DNA from: NAT127 sp041655035
GTDB lineage: Bacteria > Pseudomonadota > Gammaproteobacteria > Pseudomonadales > Porticoccaceae
NCBI GenBank assembly: GCA_041655035.1
Contig: JBAZCN010000001.1
Span: forward strand, 1-64,000
Direction of reading: 5' to 3'
Length of the DNA: 64,000 bases
Below are positions 26,443-36,599 of this stretch, piece by piece (the first letter of the stretch is position 1; each line of letters begins with the position of its first letter). Under the pieces are notes generated by a model. That model worked only from the letters and a program-made list of their open reading frames with translations, was not told where the DNA came from and did no database searches. The translations under genes and the position numbers were made by a program.

Positions 26443-26835
26443 TTATGAGCTCGGCTCAAGGCCGCCCTCGACCAGCGCAAACGCCAGCGCCAGCCCTCCT
26501 TCGTCACTCAGGCTGAGCCAGGCCGTCGATGCCCCGAGTTCCGCCATTCTCGCCGCCGCGTTGCGGTGAAACCTCAGGTATGGCGCGCCCTGCGGGTCGT
26601 TGAGCACCTCGATATCGTGCCAGGACACGCGGCCGATACCGGTCCCCAGGGCTTTGCTCGCCGCCTCCTTGGCCGCGAAACGTTTGGCGAGATGGCAGGC
26701 GCGCCAGCCGCTGGCAACGAAGGCGGCGTATTCCTCCGGCCCCAGTATCCGCCGTGCAAAGCGTTCACCGCGGCGGGCAAGCGCCTGTTCGATGCGGGCT
26801 ATTTCCACCATGTCGGTCCCTAGGCCGCGGATCAT
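26443..26835 (-). CDS. acpS: Holo-[acyl-carrier-protein] synthase
   Basis: Transfers 4'-phosphopantetheine from CoA to the acyl-carrier protein. 130 aa with the two metal-binding motifs, GLGTDMVEIARIE (Asp8) and FAAKEAASKALGTGI (Glu57), and the usual trimer-type length. The start overlaps the recO stop by 4 bp (ATGA). Last gene of the lepA-lepB-rnc-era-recO-acpS unit; the pdxJ gene that commonly separates recO from acpS is absent. Confidence 0.95.
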   Translation of the reverse strand: MIRGLGTDMVEIARIEQALARRGERFARRILGPEEYAAFVASGWRACHLAKRFAAKEAASKALGTGIGRVSWHDIEVLNDPQGAPYLRFHRNAAARMAELGASTAWLSLSDEGGLALAFALVEGGLEPSS

Positions 26836-27548
26836 GACTGCTCCTCCGCTCGCCTCTCGCCGCCGCGAAACAGTTCGCGGCTGAGCAGCGGCTTGTTGCC
26901 AAGATACGGTTCCAGGGCCAGGCGGGTCAACTGCTTGGCGGCGCGCAGCGTCGGCGGGTCGTCGAGACGCATGCCGGCAATGGCGAGCAGGTGGCCGCCG
27001 CTGAACACCGCCAGCCCGCGGTCCCCCGGCTGGTGCAGCCTGACGCCTTCACCGGGAAGAAATACATAGTGCAGCTCCGGTTCCACCTCGGTGCCGCTGT
27101 CCATGTCGATATCAAGCTGCAGGCCGTAGCCGAGGTCGTCGAGCAGGGCCAGTTCGAAAAACCTGAGCACCGGCTCGATTTCGCCATCCTGGGCGAGGAT
27201 ATCCAGGGTTTTGTCGTAGCGCTCGAACAGCTTGGGGTGGGGTTCGTGTTCGTGCAGCAGGCGCGCCAGCAACTCGTTGAGATACAGCCCCACGTAGAGC
27301 CGCGCGCCAGCGAACAAAAAAGGTGAGCGGAGGGGCTCGGCCAGGGACAAGGTCTTGAGTTCGGATTTACCCCGCCAGCCCAGCCGCAAGGCACAAAACG
27401 GCCGCAGCGGATTGCCGCCGCGCTGCTGGCGGCTGGCGCGACTGACAGCGTTGAAGCGGCCATGGGCAGCACTGAACAGGGTCACCAGTTGACTGGTCTC
27501 CCGGTAGGGGCGGGAGTGGAGAACGTAGCCGAGATCGTCAGCTGTCAT
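26832..27548 (-). CDS. recO: DNA repair protein RecO
   Basis: Recombination mediator of the RecF pathway; with RecR it loads RecA on SSB-coated DNA. 238 aa: an N-terminal OB-fold (LGYVLHSRPYRETSQLVTLFSAAHG) and a helical C-terminal domain (LLHEHEPHPKLFERYDKTLDIL, LRFFELALLDDLGYGLQLD). No zinc cysteines are seen, as in many gammaproteobacterial RecO proteins. Overlaps era by 11 bp and acpS by 4 bp. Confidence 0.95.
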   Translation of the reverse strand: MTADDLGYVLHSRPYRETSQLVTLFSAAHGRFNAVSRASRQQRGGNPLRPFCALRLGWRGKSELKTLSLAEPLRSPFLFAGARLYVGLYLNELLARLLHEHEPHPKLFERYDKTLDILAQDGEIEPVLRFFELALLDDLGYGLQLDIDMDSGTEVEPELHYVFLPGEGVRLHQPGDRGLAVFSGGHLLAIAGMRLDDPPTLRAAKQLTRLALEPYLGNKPLLSRELFRGGERRAEEQS

Positions 27549-28434
27549 GGTAGCCGAGGCTTTTCAGCGCACGCTCGCTGTCCGACCAGCCGCTGCGCAC
27601 CTTGACCCAGAGTTTGAGCATCACCTTGCTGTCGAACAGTTTTTCCATATCGAGCCGGGCCTGCTGGCCGATTTTTTTCAGGCGCTCGCCCTTTTCACCG
27701 ATGATGATCTTTTTCTGGCCCTCGCGCTCGACGATGATCAGCGCGCTGATATGCAGTACCGCCTCCTCTCGCCGCCACTCCTCGATCTCGACGGCCACTT
27801 CATAGGGCAGTTCGGCCCCCAACTGGCGGGTGATCTTTTCCCGCACCAGTTCGGCGGCCAGAAAACGCTCGCTGCGATCGGTGATCTGATCCTCGGGAAA
27901 AAAATGAACACCCTCGGGGATCTGCTCACTGATCGCCTCTTTCAGGGCATCGAGGTTGTGGCCGTGAAGTGCCGAAGCGGGCATGATCCGGGCCGCGGGC
28001 AGCAATTGTGCAAGCTGTTCGATCCGCGGTAGCAGCGACGCCTTGTCCTCGACCCTGTCGACCTTGTTGAGGACCACGATGACCGGCACGTCCACCCTGG
28101 CGACGCGCTCCGCGACGATGGTATCCGCGTCGGTCCACTTGTCGCCATCGACCACGAACACCACCAGATCGACATCGCTGATCGCCTTGCCGGCCACCTT
28201 GTTCATATAGCGGTTGAGCGCCTTGCTCTGGCCGACGTGGATGCCCGGGGTGTCGACGAACACAATCTGGTGATCGCCCTCGGTGAGGATGCCAAGCACG
28301 TTGTGGCGCGTGGTCTGGGGCTTGCGCGAGGTGATGCTGAGCTTGAAGCCCAGCAGGTGGTTGAGCAGCGTGGATTTGCCCACATTGGGGCGGCCGACGA
28401 TGGCAACGTAACCGCAGAAAGTCGTGGTGGACAT
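27538..28434 (-). CDS. era: GTPase Era
   Basis: Ras-like GTPase with a KH domain that binds 16S rRNA and aids 30S assembly. The ATG at 28434, one base after the rnc stop, gives 298 aa. G1 GRPNVGKST (14-22), G3 DTPGIH, G4 NKVD and the C-terminal KH segment VEREGQKKIIIGEKGERLKKIG are visible. The reading frame remains open far upstream through rnc, but that part is a shadow. Coupled to rnc and recO. Confidence 0.97.
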   Translation of the reverse strand: MSTTTFCGYVAIVGRPNVGKSTLLNHLLGFKLSITSRKPQTTRHNVLGILTEGDHQIVFVDTPGIHVGQSKALNRYMNKVAGKAISDVDLVVFVVDGDKWTDADTIVAERVARVDVPVIVVLNKVDRVEDKASLLPRIEQLAQLLPAARIMPASALHGHNLDALKEAISEQIPEGVHFFPEDQITDRSERFLAAELVREKITRQLGAELPYEVAVEIEEWRREEAVLHISALIIVEREGQKKIIIGEKGERLKKIGQQARLDMEKLFDSKVMLKLWVKVRSGWSDSERALKSLGYHDS

Positions 28435-28435
28435 C

Positions 28436-29113
28436 TTATGCTCGCATGAGAAGAGAGAGAGCCTGCTCCGCGGCGCGCTTTTCCGCTTTCTTGCGGCTCG
28501 ACGCCTTGGCCTCGACGCTGTGGTCGACGCCGGGAATGGTGCAGGAGACGGTAAATATCTGGTTGTGGGGATCGCCCTCGGTACATACCACGTGGTACAC
28601 CGGCAATGGCTTGCCGCGACTTTGCAGGTATTCCTGAAGGCGGGTCTTGGCGTCCTTGTCACTGCTGCCGAGGGCGATGCCGTCGAGTTGTTCGCCAAAC
28701 CAGGCGAGTATCCGCTCGCGGCAGCACTCGATACCGGTCTCGATATAGATCGCGCCGATAATGGCCTCAAGGGCGTCGGCAAGGATCGACTCCCGGCGCT
28801 GGCCGCCGCTTTTTAGCTCGCCGCCGCCGAGGGTCAGGCAGGCCCCGAGATCCAGCGCCTTCGCCACCTCGGCGAGGGTATCGCCCCTCACCAGCGATGA
28901 ACGCAGCCGGGTCAACTCACCTTCACTGGCGTCGGTGAAACGTTCGAACAGCCATTGCGCGACAATCGCGCTCAGCACCGCGTCGCCGAGAAATTCCAGC
29001 CGCTCGTTATTGACCGGGCCGGCGCTGCGGTGGGTCAGCGCCTGGACGAACAGCTCCTCACTTTTGAACTGGTAGCCGAGGCGCGTCGACAGGCGCTTGA
29101 GGTCGATAGTCAT
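28436..29113 (-). CDS. rnc: Ribonuclease III
   Basis: Double-strand-specific endonuclease processing rRNA and some mRNAs. 225 aa. The catalytic signature NERLEFLGDAVLS lies near residues 36-48, a second acidic cluster in ADALEAIIGAIYIETG, and the C-terminal dsRBD covers TRLQEYLQSRGKPLPVY to KKAEKRAAEQAL. Start overlaps the upstream DUF4845 stop by one base (TAATG). Confidence 0.97.
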   Translation of the reverse strand: MTIDLKRLSTRLGYQFKSEELFVQALTHRSAGPVNNERLEFLGDAVLSAIVAQWLFERFTDASEGELTRLRSSLVRGDTLAEVAKALDLGACLTLGGGELKSGGQRRESILADALEAIIGAIYIETGIECCRERILAWFGEQLDGIALGSSDKDAKTRLQEYLQSRGKPLPVYHVVCTEGDPHNQIFTVSCTIPGVDHSVEAKASSRKKAEKRAAEQALSLLMRA

Positions 29114-29481
29114 TAGTAATCAGCGGAATTGAGATGATTGGTGAAGGTCACCACCACATCGACGTTGCCGAGCAAGCCCACCCGCTTCTCGTAATCCACC
29201 TTGATCAGCGTGCCGCGGGCGCTGCGCTCGATATCGACCGTGCGCACGTCGATGTCGCGAATATTATTGATGGAAAAATAATCCCGCAGTTTGCGTCTCA
29301 CATCGCCATCGCTGAGTTGGTCGATATTTTCCTCGCGCATGGAGTCCAGTGCCGCGCCGACAAAGTAATCGTCGAGGTACAGCGGCCCCACCCGAAACAG
29401 CGCCAGCAGCACAAAGCCCAGGGCGGCAAACAGCATCAGCATGCTCAGCGACGACATCCCACACTGGTAGCGATTATTCAT
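29113..29481 (-). CDS. DUF4845 domain-containing membrane protein
   Basis: Small protein of 122 aa with one N-terminal membrane helix (LSMLMLFAALGFVLLALF, about 11-28) and a periplasmic domain of about 90 residues. It matches by size, topology and place the DUF4845 protein that sits between lepB and rnc in Pseudomonas and many other proteobacteria. Function is unknown; the constant position next to signal peptidase hints at envelope biogenesis. Confidence 0.88.
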   Translation of the reverse strand: MNNRYQCGMSSLSMLMLFAALGFVLLALFRVGPLYLDDYFVGAALDSMREENIDQLSDGDVRRKLRDYFSINNIRDIDVRTVDIERSARGTLIKVDYEKRVGLLGNVDVVVTFTNHLNSADY

Positions 29482-29519
29482 CGGAGACGCTTCATGTGGC
29501 TGGTTCCTCGCTGCGTTAT

Positions 29520-30272
29520 CTAGCGAATTTTTCCCGCTCGATCGAAGCTTGGCAAACTGAAGAAATCATCCCAGTGCATCCAGATGGCGAACGCCTTGCC
29601 GACGATATTGGCCTCCGGCACCGGCCCCCAGACACGACTGTCGCTACTGTTGTCCCGGTTGTCGCCCATCATGAAGTAATGGCCTTCGGGAACGACCACG
29701 GAAATGCGCCGGCCGAGGCGCCCGGGAACCCGGTGCTTGCGGATCAGATGGCGCTCACCTTCGATATTTTCCTCCACGATATCATAGCCGTAACCGGCCA
29801 GATAGGGCGTGCGTATCCGCCTTTGTTCGATTTTTTCACCGTTGACGAACAACTGGTTGTCGAACAGCTGGACGTGGTCCCCGGGAAGGCCGATGACCCG
29901 CTTGATGAAGTAGCGGGAGTCACCGGGCGGGAAAAACACCATCACGTCGCCCCGCCGGGGCTGGCCGACATCGATGATCTTGGTCTGAGTGACGGGCACC
30001 CTGAGGCCGTAGGAAAACTTGTTGACCAGGATGAAATCCCCGACCTGGAGCGTAGGCACCATCGAGGCCGAGGGGATCTGGAACGGTTCGACCAGGAACG
30101 AGCGCAGCACCAGCACCACCAACAGTACGGGGAAGAACGGCGCGGTATACTCCACATAGAACGGTGCCGGAGACTCGCCGCGTCGCCGGCGCAGCACCAG
30201 CTTGTCGAGCACCCACATCAAACCGCTGACCAGGGTCAGGATCACCAGGATGAGGGGGAAATTAATATCCAT
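29520..30272 (-). CDS. lepB: Signal peptidase I
   Basis: Inner-membrane Ser/Lys protease that removes Sec and Tat signal peptides. 250 aa with two N-terminal membrane helices (about 5-22 and 44-60). The catalytic Ser70 is in IPSASMVPTL and the general-base Lys124 in YFIKRVIGLPGD; the MGDNRDNSSDSR box is intact. Lies 4 bp downstream of lepA. Confidence 0.97.
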   Translation of the reverse strand: MDINFPLILVILTLVSGLMWVLDKLVLRRRRGESPAPFYVEYTAPFFPVLLVVLVLRSFLVEPFQIPSASMVPTLQVGDFILVNKFSYGLRVPVTQTKIIDVGQPRRGDVMVFFPPGDSRYFIKRVIGLPGDHVQLFDNQLFVNGEKIEQRRIRTPYLAGYGYDIVEENIEGERHLIRKHRVPGRLGRRISVVVPEGHYFMMGDNRDNSSDSRVWGPVPEANIVGKAFAIWMHWDDFFSLPSFDRAGKIR

Positions 30273-30276
30273 TCAA

Positions 30277-32094
<1,818 letters not shown>

Positions 32095-32177
32095 GATTTA
32101 CAAGGCGTAAAGCGACGCGCAGTCTAGCGGATTTGGGCCCTCCGCGCCATGGATTCCGGCGCAGGCGCGAGGAGAAG

Positions 32178-32203
32178 GGCCGGCAGGAATCCTCCTGCCG
32201 GCC
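32178..32203 (-). terminator. Hairpin after mucD
   Basis: GGCCGGCAGGA (32178-32188) pairs perfectly with TCCTGCCGGCC (32193-32203) around a 4-base loop, six bases past the mucD stop on the minus strand. The following leftward sequence is only mildly T-rich (CTTCTCCT), so termination before lepA may be partial. Confidence 0.7.
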
Positions 32204-32208
32204 GACAC

Positions 32209-33582
32209 TCAGGGGGCGATCTGGATGGTGCGGAAGATAAACTGCCCCTGGCGCAGGAAGCGCACCAGCACCGGGGTGCCCTTGGGAATCTTGCCGCGGA
32301 TCAGGGTGTAGTCCTTGACGCTGGTAATACGGGCATTGCCGAGCTGGACGATGATATCCCCAGGGAGCAAGCCGGCGCTCTGGGCGGGCGATCCGGCCGC
32401 GACATTGTCGATCACCACGCCGCCGCGGATACCGAGGGCGGCGCTGGTTTCCTGGTCGAGATTCTGCAACGACAGGCCGAGCACATCGCCGCCGGCACCG
32501 GTGGATGCCTGGTCGTTCTCACCCTCGGGCAACGAGCCCACGGTTATCGCCAGGGTGCGCTTTTTGCCTTCGCGGATCAACTCGGCATCGGCCTTGCCGC
32601 CGGGGGGCAGCAAACCGACCTGGTGGGGCAGATCGCCGGACTCCCTGATCACCCGGTCGTTGAAACGGATGATCACATCACCGGGCTTGAGGCCGGACTT
32701 CTCCGCGGGACTGTCGGCGATGACTTGGGCGATCAGCGCACCCTGGGGCTTGTCGAGGCCGAGAGAGCTGGCCAGATTCTTGTCGACTTCCTGGATATAG
32801 ACACCGAGCCAACCCCGTTCGACCCTGCCCTTCTCCTTCAGCTGGTCGACCACGTCGATGGCGACGCTGACCGGGATGGCGAATGACAGGCCGATGGAGC
32901 CGCCGGTGCGGGTATAGATCTGGGAGTTGATGCCGACCACCTCGCCCTGCAGATTGAACAGCGGCCCCCCGGAATTACCGGGATTGATGGCGACGTCGCT
33001 CTGGATGAAGGGCACGTAGTTCTCGCCCTTGTCGGTGGGCAGGCTGCGGCCGATGGCACTGACGATGCCGACGCTGGCAGAGTAGTCGAGGCCGAATGGC
33101 GAGCCGATCGCCACCACCCATTCACCGACCCGAAGCTTGTCGGGGGCGGCGAGCTTCACCACCGGCAGCCCGCCGGCATCGATCTTCAGCAACGCCAGGT
33201 CGGAACGGGGATCGGTGCCCACCACCTCGGCGCTGAACTCACGGCGATCGCTGAGGCGCACCGAGATCTCGCTGGCGCCATCCACCACATGGTTGTTGGT
33301 CAGCACGTAGCCGTCGCCGGAAATGATAAAGCCGGACCCCATGGAATACGCATTGCGCTCCGGCATGCCGCGCTGCTCGAAAAGCTCGCGAAAAATCTCC
33401 GGCACCTGCTGGCCCGGGGGCATCATCATCCGGCCGCCGCCGGCGACCTTCTGCACGGTGTTGATCTTCACCACAGCCGGAGACGTCTCCTCGATGAGAT
33501 CGGCAAAGTCCGGCAGGTCGGCCTGTGCCAGGCCGGCCTGAAAGAGCACCAGCAGCCATAAAAGCGATAGTTTTCTCAACAT
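32209..33582 (-). CDS. mucD: Periplasmic serine protease Do/MucD
   Basis: DegP/DegQ-type chaperone-protease for misfolded envelope proteins and a negative regulator of AlgU signalling in Pseudomonas. 457 aa from the ATG at 33582 (GAG eight bases upstream; an ATG two codons earlier is possible). Signal peptide 1-21 (LLWLLVLFQAGLAQA). Catalytic triad His98 (LTNNHVVDG), Asp128 (DPRSDLALLK) and Ser204 (NPGNSGGPLF), then two PDZ domains (GVYIQEVDKNLASSLGL... and VVIDNVAAGSPAQSAGL...). Last gene of the rpoE operon. Confidence 0.96.
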   Translation of the reverse strand: MLRKLSLLWLLVLFQAGLAQADLPDFADLIEETSPAVVKINTVQKVAGGGRMMMPPGQQVPEIFRELFEQRGMPERNAYSMGSGFIISGDGYVLTNNHVVDGASEISVRLSDRREFSAEVVGTDPRSDLALLKIDAGGLPVVKLAAPDKLRVGEWVVAIGSPFGLDYSASVGIVSAIGRSLPTDKGENYVPFIQSDVAINPGNSGGPLFNLQGEVVGINSQIYTRTGGSIGLSFAIPVSVAIDVVDQLKEKGRVERGWLGVYIQEVDKNLASSLGLDKPQGALIAQVIADSPAEKSGLKPGDVIIRFNDRVIRESGDLPHQVGLLPPGGKADAELIREGKKRTLAITVGSLPEGENDQASTGAGGDVLGLSLQNLDQETSAALGIRGGVVIDNVAAGSPAQSAGLLPGDIIVQLGNARITSVKDYTLIRGKIPKGTPVLVRFLRQGQFIFRTIQIAP

Positions 33583-33598
33583 GGTCATTACTCGATTT

Positions 33599-34063
33599 TC
33601 ACTGAAAAACGGAAGCTGCGCGCGGCGTCTCGCCGTCGAGCAGTAGCGGTTGGAGGTCGGGATTGCTCCGCGCCCGCCAGGAAAAAAACCGCACCAGGGC
33701 CCCGCCCGCCAGCAACCCCAGCAGCGCGGCCAGCACTGCGCCGGGCTCGCCGGCGCCGGCCCTGGTGGCTGCCCCGGCGCAGACCAGCATGGCCAGCAGC
33801 GGCAGCAGATAAACGGCGAGGGAGCCGGCAACCACGACATGGTCGGGAATCCCTATGGTGACTTGCTGGTCGAGGCGAAAATCCTGCGGCGCGCGCGCGC
33901 CCATTGAAACCCTCAAGGTGGAAGCGCTGCCCAGCACCCCGGCCAGCACCCGCTGGCCACAGCCGGAGCGCGCCCGGCACGCACCACAGGTAGAGGTCTG
34001 GATGGTCTCGACCCACAGCGCATCCGACTCGATGGCCACGACCCTGCCCTGTTCTTCAAGCAT
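33599..34063 (-). CDS. rseC: SoxR-reducing system protein RseC / MucC
   Basis: Inner-membrane protein of 154 aa. The N-terminal part holds a Cys motif (Cys26, Cys29, Cys35 in STCGACRARSGCGQ), consistent with Fe-S or redox function. Two hydrophobic helices follow (VVVAGSLAVYLLPLLAMLVC and AVLAALLGLLAGGALVRFF). In E. coli RseC helps reduce SoxR and lies in the rpoE operon, as here. Ten bases or so separate it from mucD. Confidence 0.93.
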   Translation of the reverse strand: MLEEQGRVVAIESDALWVETIQTSTCGACRARSGCGQRVLAGVLGSASTLRVSMGARAPQDFRLDQQVTIGIPDHVVVAGSLAVYLLPLLAMLVCAGAATRAGAGEPGAVLAALLGLLAGGALVRFFSWRARSNPDLQPLLLDGETPRAASVFQ

Positions 34064-34080
34064 CGCGTCTCCCCGGCACC

Positions 34081-35067
34081 CTACTCGCGACCGGCAAATT
34101 CAATGCGGCTCGCCACCCGCTGGGCGGTTTCCAGAGGTATCTCGCCCACCACAGACACCAGGTGGTCGCGTCCCCGGGCCTCGATTCGCACCAGTTGGAC
34201 CACAGTGGCTCCCCGCTGGGCCTGGACTTCCGGAAGTTGCCCACCCTGATGAGGGTCGAAAAATATCGAAAACACCGACAGGCCGTCGCTGAACAGCAGG
34301 GTTTCGACGCCGTGGCCATCCATCTCGCGACCCATCAGTTGAAATCCCGGCGGCAGCCAGGAGACCTGCCATCCCGACACGCCCGCGGCGCCATTCGCGG
34401 TGGCCGCGCAGCTCGCCGTCACTCCGCGCTCGGTGGCTGCGGCGATCAACTCTTCGGCCAGCTCCCGATCGACTCCGTAGCTCACATCCATGTACTGAAA
34501 GCGCTCCAGCACCCGCTTGCCGCCATCGAGCAGCAGTGACTGCAACAACAGGCCGCTGCGCTTGTCGATGGCAAACACATAGCCATAGCGGAAAGGATCG
34601 AGGGGTACGAGATGGATCACCCACACGTCCTGGTCGGCGACACGATCCTCGCCGCGCAGATGCACTTCGTAGTAGCTGGCCAACTGCTGGTAGTCGATAA
34701 CGGGTTGCGGCTGGAGGTCGCGCATCGCGCGATCGAACCCTGTCGGGCAGCCAGCCTGCCCGTGCCGCAGGATCTCCTGGCTGGGGCCGTTGAGGTAGGA
34801 CCAGCGTTGGTACTCCACACCGTCCCGCACCACATGGGTCGCTCTCACCGACTTCAGCACACCGGCGTATTCGTAGGTGAATATCCCCTGGTAATCGAGC
34901 TGGCGGCTGGCCTCGGCCATGGTGCCGAGCATCTGGCTGGTGTCCACATCGTTGTCCGCGCTGGCGGTGGAACCCAGCGCCAGGACAGCCAGCATCGCCA
35001 GCCACCTGACTGCAACGCGGGAGAGAATGAGAATGGTTTTGGGCAAGGGCGATACCCTAGCGGGCAT
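34081..35067 (-). CDS. rseB: Sigma-E regulatory protein RseB / MucB
   Basis: Periplasmic partner of RseA that shields the anti-sigma factor from proteolysis and senses lipopolysaccharide or lipoprotein stress. The ATG at 35067 with AGAGG seven bases upstream is preferred over one at 35094; it gives 328 aa and overlaps rseA by 11 bp. Signal peptide 1-38 (RWLAMLAVLALGSTASA). The MucB/RseB N-terminal domain begins QMLGTMAEASRQLDYQGIFTYEYAG, and the C-terminal domain includes WLPPGFQLMGREMDGH. Confidence 0.94.
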   Translation of the reverse strand: MPARVSPLPKTILILSRVAVRWLAMLAVLALGSTASADNDVDTSQMLGTMAEASRQLDYQGIFTYEYAGVLKSVRATHVVRDGVEYQRWSYLNGPSQEILRHGQAGCPTGFDRAMRDLQPQPVIDYQQLASYYEVHLRGEDRVADQDVWVIHLVPLDPFRYGYVFAIDKRSGLLLQSLLLDGGKRVLERFQYMDVSYGVDRELAEELIAAATERGVTASCAATANGAAGVSGWQVSWLPPGFQLMGREMDGHGVETLLFSDGLSVFSIFFDPHQGGQLPEVQAQRGATVVQLVRIEARGRDHLVSVVGEIPLETAQRVASRIEFAGRE

Positions 35068-35725
35068 TATCGACCTCTTGAGGCAGCCGCGCATAAGGAA
35101 GCATACCCTGACTGGCGTTGGCCGAAGCCTTTTCGGTATGGCGCTTCATCATGCCATTGAGGTAGAGCTGGATCGCCTGCTGGGTTTCCAGATCGGGCTG
35201 CACCTGCTGCATGATGGTCACCGGGCGCGGCTCGATGGCGTACTTGCTGTCGGTGCTGGCCATTCGCCCCGTGACCGGCGGCAGGTCGAAGCCCGACGGC
35301 AGCTGGAACTGCGGCCCCGAGGCGCCGTCGACTGGCGCCGCGCCGGCTACCTGGGCCGGGCTGTCGCCGCCGACACCGTCACCACCGAGGCCGGCCAACT
35401 GGAACTGCTGCACACCGAGCACCGCCACAGCGGCCACGGTGGCTGCCACGGCGACTTTCGACAAGGGTTGGAAGAAGCGGTGAAGCGAAGGCCGGGGGGA
35501 TTTCTCGTCGGCAATGGCCGCGCTGATGCGCGCCGACAGGTCGACCCGCCTCGCCGGCAGCTCTCCGCGAATCGCGGCGGCGGCAAGATGGTAGCGATGC
35601 CAGGAATCCCGCAATTGTGGATCGCTCTCCATGCTTTTGAGAAGCCGCATGGTCTCCAACTCGCTGGTTTCGTTATCCATCAGCGCGGAGAGGGTTTCAT
35701 GGATTCGCTTATCGGAGTCGCCCAT
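35057..35725 (-). CDS. rseA: Anti-sigma-E factor RseA / MucA
   Basis: Single-pass inner-membrane anti-sigma factor. The ATG at 35725 (AGGAA eight bases upstream) gives 222 aa. The N-terminal cytosolic domain (ETLSALMDNETSELETMRLL, SWHRYHLAAAAIRGE) binds sigma-E; the single membrane helix is at about 90-106 (VAVAATVAAVAVLGV); the rest is periplasmic. Regulated proteolysis by DegS/RseP-type enzymes is expected by homology. Second gene after rpoE. Confidence 0.94.
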   Translation of the reverse strand: MGDSDKRIHETLSALMDNETSELETMRLLKSMESDPQLRDSWHRYHLAAAAIRGELPARRVDLSARISAAIADEKSPRPSLHRFFQPLSKVAVAATVAAVAVLGVQQFQLAGLGGDGVGGDSPAQVAGAAPVDGASGPQFQLPSGFDLPPVTGRMASTDSKYAIEPRPVTIMQQVQPDLETQQAIQLYLNGMMKRHTEKASANASQGMLPYARLPQEVDNAR

Positions 35726-35861
35726 TGGCACGTTTCCTCATTTGGCACTCTTGCCCATTCTAACGCCAACCCCGGGCTCTACAAGAGCCATCGGGGCCGC
35801 TTTCAAATTCACTGTCCGGTCTGACCGCCAAAACCCGCCCAGGTTCCGTGGCACCACCACC

Positions 35862-36455
35862 TCAGTCATTTTCACCCATCAACGCCTTGATTCGCTGGTC
35901 GATCGCCTCCCTGGCGCGGAAGATCCGCGAGCGCACGGTACCCACCGGGCAGTTCATCACGGTGGCTATATCCTCGTAGCTGAGACCATCGAATTCCCGC
36001 AAAGTGACCGCGGTGCGCAGATCTTCCGGCAAATTCTCGATGGCGTCGGTCACGACTTTCTGCAACTCGTCGCGAAACAGCAGGTTCTCGGGGCTGTCGA
36101 CGTCCTTGAGCAGGTCGCTGCCGGAATAGAATTCGGCATCCTCCACATCGACATCACTGGCCGGCGGCCGGCGGTTGCGGGCCACCAGGTAGTTCTTGGC
36201 GGTATTGACCGCGATGCGGTACAGCCAGGTGTAGAACTGGCTGTCGCCGCGAAAGTTGCCGATCGCCCGGTAGGCCTTGATGAAGGCCTCCTGCACCACA
36301 TCGTTGACTTCATCGAAGTCCCGGACAAAGCGACTGACAATGGCGTGGACCTTGTACTGGTACTTGAGCACCAGCAGGTCGAACGCCCGCTTGTCGCCTT
36401 TCTGGACGCGCTCCACCAATTGTTTATCCGAATCAGGCGCCTGGTCGGCGTCCAT
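35862..36455 (-). CDS. rpoE: RNA polymerase sigma factor RpoE / AlgU
   Basis: ECF sigma factor directing the extracytoplasmic stress response, and alginate-type exopolysaccharide genes in Pseudomonas. 197 aa. Region 2 spans about 22-95 (KRAFDLLVLKYQYKVHAIV, EVNDVVQEAFIKAYRAIGNF, FYTWLYRIAVNTAKNYL) and region 4 about 135-185 (LPEDLRTAVTLREFDGLSYEDIA and its HTH). Heads the rpoE-rseA-rseB-rseC-mucD operon and has a sigma-E-like promoter upstream. Confidence 0.97.
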   Translation of the reverse strand: MDADQAPDSDKQLVERVQKGDKRAFDLLVLKYQYKVHAIVSRFVRDFDEVNDVVQEAFIKAYRAIGNFRGDSQFYTWLYRIAVNTAKNYLVARNRRPPASDVDVEDAEFYSGSDLLKDVDSPENLLFRDELQKVVTDAIENLPEDLRTAVTLREFDGLSYEDIATVMNCPVGTVRSRIFRAREAIDQRIKALMGEND

Positions 36456-36500
36456 CCGCTTCTCCCCTCACAAAAATTCTTCGAGATCTGGACCGCAAGG

Positions 36501-36527
36501 CTAGACCATCAAACCCGGGACAAGTTC
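36501..36527 (-). promoter_or_regulatory. Sigma-E/AlgU-type promoter for rpoE
   Basis: Read on the minus strand, GAACTT (36527-36522), a 16-base spacer and TCTAG (36505-36501) match the AlgU/sigma-E consensus GAACTT-N16-17-TCtgA. It lies 46 bp upstream of the rpoE ATG, the right distance for an autoregulated promoter as known in Pseudomonas and E. coli. Confidence 0.8.
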
Positions 36528-36599
36528 GCTGCCCTCTGGGTTTTGTTGAGGCGCTATACTATCATGCCGCCTCCCGGGAAGAGACAGAAACCCTTTGCC

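Noticed and set aside
33583..33840. Upstream extension of mucD
   Set aside because: A signal peptide begins at 33582/33588; the extension overlaps rseC in another frame.
36555..36560. TATACT as a -10 box for nadB
   Set aside because: Position suits a short leader, but no acceptable -35 box is found at 16-18 bp, so it was not listed as a promoter.
35631..36599. Upstream extension of the nadB reading frame
   Set aside because: Homology with L-aspartate oxidase begins at the ATG at 36600; the extension runs antisense through rpoE and rseA.
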